Assembly (NCBI GenBank): GCA_000381605.1
Contig: KB906756.1
Location: 434,001 to 498,000 of the forward strand
DNA length: 64,000 nt
Source of the DNA: Acidobacteriaceae bacterium KBS 89
GTDB lineage: Bacteria > Acidobacteriota > Terriglobia > Terriglobales > Acidobacteriaceae
Direction: 5' to 3'
Positions 62,598 to 64,000 of the stretch are shown in pieces. How positions within the stretch are numbered: the first letter of the stretch is position 1; each line of letters begins with the position of its first letter. The notes under the pieces were generated by a model. It made no database searches, was not told the origin of the DNA, and saw only the letters and a program-made list of their open reading frames with translations. The translations under genes and the position numbers were made by a program.

Positions 62598-62861
62598 GGA
62601 CCCTCGCAAAATTTATGGAAAGGCAGAAGGACAGCAAGAAAACCAGCCAGGCAACAAGGCCTGCTCCGTTCCTCTTCCTTTTGCTCTTTCGGTTATCGTC
62701 CCAAACAATTGTGAACACAGAAATAATTCGATCTGTCTTCACGGATTTTTGATGCGCAGGCCTGTAAAAACGATCTGCTTCGCGAGTGGATCGGAACCAA
62801 AATTATTTTTTGATCAATTTTTATAAATCTCTCGAACCATGAAGTCATTTACCGTTATTGC

Positions 62862-64000
62862 ATGCACTCTTACCGCATTGGCCCTCTACTGCTGGCATTG
62901 GCCACGTTTGCCTCAGCCCAGACCTCTCTGAAACTCATTCCTATCCCTCGCGAAGTGCACGCGAGTGTGACTGAGCCGCTTGCTCGCGGAGTCCGCGTGA
63001 TCTGCGCCGCATCGTGCGCGATGGAGGACCAGTTTGCGGCCGATGATCTGAAGTCGGCGTTGCTGGCCCGTAACATTCCCGTAACAGAGGCGGATGGATT
63101 CCCCATCGAGTTGGCACGCTTGTCCGCGCATCCCGACGCGAGGTTTACCGATGAGATGAAGCCCGAGGGATACACGATTACAACTACTACCAAAGGCCTT
63201 ACGGTTGTGGGAGCTACCGCAGAAGGCGTGTTCTATGGCGTGCAGACAGTGAAGCAGTTAGTCGAGGGTAGTGGTGCCAGCGCGGTGTTGCACGCTGCAA
63301 ACATTCGCGACTGGCCCGCGATGAAGTACCGCGGTCTCGACGACGACATGTCGCGTGGTCCGATTACGACGCTGGAGTTCCAGAAACGGATGATTCGTAC
63401 GATCGCCGCGTACAAGGTCAATCTCTATTCGCCCTACTTCGAGCACACCCAGCAGTACGCTTCGAACCCCCTGATGGCGCCGCCAGGGAGTATCACAGCC
63501 GAAGAGGCCAGGCAGCTTGTCGCGTATGCGAAGCTTTACCACATCACTATCATTCCGGAGCAGGAGGCGTTTGGGCACCTGCACAACAGCCTGACCTGGG
63601 AGCAGTATCAGCCGCTCGCGGAGACTCCCCATGGTGCGGTGCTGGCTCCCGGCCAAGGGGGGTCAGTCGCGCTGATCACGCAGATGTTTACGGAGTTGGC
63701 GACGCTCTATCCGGGGCCGTTTCTGCATATCGGAGCGGACGAGACAGTGGACCTTGGGCTCGGGCAGACGAAGGGCGAAGTGGACTCGCGAGGGCTTGCC
63801 CCGGTTTACCTTGATTTTCTGCAACGGATCGTTACTGCGCTGAAGCCGCTCAATCGCAAGATTCTTTTCTGGGGAGACATTGCGCAGGACGCGCCCGACC
63901 TGTTGAAGGGCCTGCCGCAATCGTTCAAGGATTCGACGATCGCGATCGCGTGGGTGTACAACCCTGAGGCGCGTGGGTACGACCGTTTTCTGACGCCGTT
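62862..64000 (+). CDS. Glycoside hydrolase family 20-like beta-hexosaminidase, 3' end outside the window
   Basis: This frame is open to the end of the window and therefore incomplete (about 379 residues visible). It starts with a signal peptide (MHSYRIGPLLLALATFASAQ) and a GH20b-like N-terminal domain (EGYTITTTTKGLTVVGATAE, GVFYGVQTVKQLV). The catalytic barrel then opens with KYRGLDDDMSRGPI and contains QEAFGHLHNSLTWEQY and HIGADETVDLG, where the Asp-Glu pair matches GH20 catalysis. It would remove terminal N-acetylhexosamines from chitin or peptidoglycan fragments. The start has no clear ribosome-binding site; an out-of-frame ATG at 62839 is nearby. Confidence 0.85.
   Translation, partial: MHSYRIGPLLLALATFASAQTSLKLIPIPREVHASVTEPLARGVRVICAASCAMEDQFAADDLKSALLARNIPVTEADGFPIELARLSAHPDARFTDEMKPEGYTITTTTKGLTVVGATAEGVFYGVQTVKQLVEGSGASAVLHAANIRDWPAMKYRGLDDDMSRGPITTLEFQKRMIRTIAAYKVNLYSPYFEHTQQYASNPLMAPPGSITAEEARQLVAYAKLYHITIIPEQEAFGHLHNSLTWEQYQPLAETPHGAVLAPGQGGSVALITQMFTELATLYPGPFLHIGADETVDLGLGQTKGEVDSRGLAPVYLDFLQRIVTALKPLNRKILFWGDIAQDAPDLLKGLPQSFKDSTIAIAWVYNPEARGYDRFLTP

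Overview
The window looks like a chromosomal segment of a soil Acidobacteriota of the Terriglobales/Edaphobacter-Granulicella type. This is inferred from gene families, not from a database search. The pointers are a VWFA-related secreted protein of the acidobacterial kind, a large TonB-dependent receptor with an N-terminal carboxypeptidase-regulatory-like domain, a CadC-like winged-helix/TPR regulator, futalosine-pathway menaquinone synthesis (MqnE), abundant secreted carbohydrate-active enzymes, and high GC with strongly C-ending codons in the left two thirds. I see no rRNA, tRNA, intact insertion sequence, prophage or CRISPR array.

Layout. 0-7 kb: housekeeping and envelope genes (partial tpiA, VWFA protein, signal peptidase I, murQ, murA, a GNAT acetyltransferase). 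7-13.3 kb: a TonB-dependent receptor diverging from a LacI-type regulator and an MFS transporter. 13.3-19.8 kb: a 28-codon membrane-peptide gene with its own ribosome-binding site and terminator, a GC-rich structured segment with 6S-like blocks, mqnE, a BNR-repeat protein, an OmpA-family protein and nuoB. 19.9-24.8 kb: a nitrogen-control block (glnD, PII, amtB). 25-35.8 kb: small enzymes and secreted proteins, including three esterases of plant-polysaccharide type (BD-FAE-like, rhamnogalacturonan acetylesterase-like, CE15 glucuronoyl-esterase-like), a phosphoheptose isomerase, cytochrome c, a TlpA-like thioredoxin and a zinc-dependent phospholipase C family protein. 35.8-40 kb: larE, larC, a Tat-signal aldo/keto reductase and larB, which is the synthesis machinery of the nickel-pincer nucleotide (NPN) cofactor. 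40-45.6 kb: an aspartyl protease, the CadC/TPR regulator, a PadR unit and a methyltransferase. 45.9-58 kb: a DUF2088 (LarA-like) protein, then a five-gene operon on the minus strand (LarA homologue, tagaturonate epimerase UxaE, PfkB sugar kinase, gluconokinase, SDR dehydrogenase), a CreD operon, and uxaC. 58-64 kb: membrane proteins, a coiled-coil porin-like protein and the start of a GH20 family hexosaminidase.

How it fits together. The most interesting theme is a link between NPN-cofactor synthesis and hexuronate breakdown. UxaC, UxaE and the SDR would take galacturonate or glucuronate to an aldonate. A LarA-family 2-epimerase could turn mannonate into gluconate for the gluconokinase. No mannonate dehydratase is visible in the window. 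A 17-bp palindrome of the UxuR/ExuR type (AATTGGT-N3-ACCAATT) sits just upstream of the uxaE-like gene. The secreted esterases and the TonB-dependent receptor would fit a plant-cell-wall (pectin/glucuronoxylan) lifestyle.
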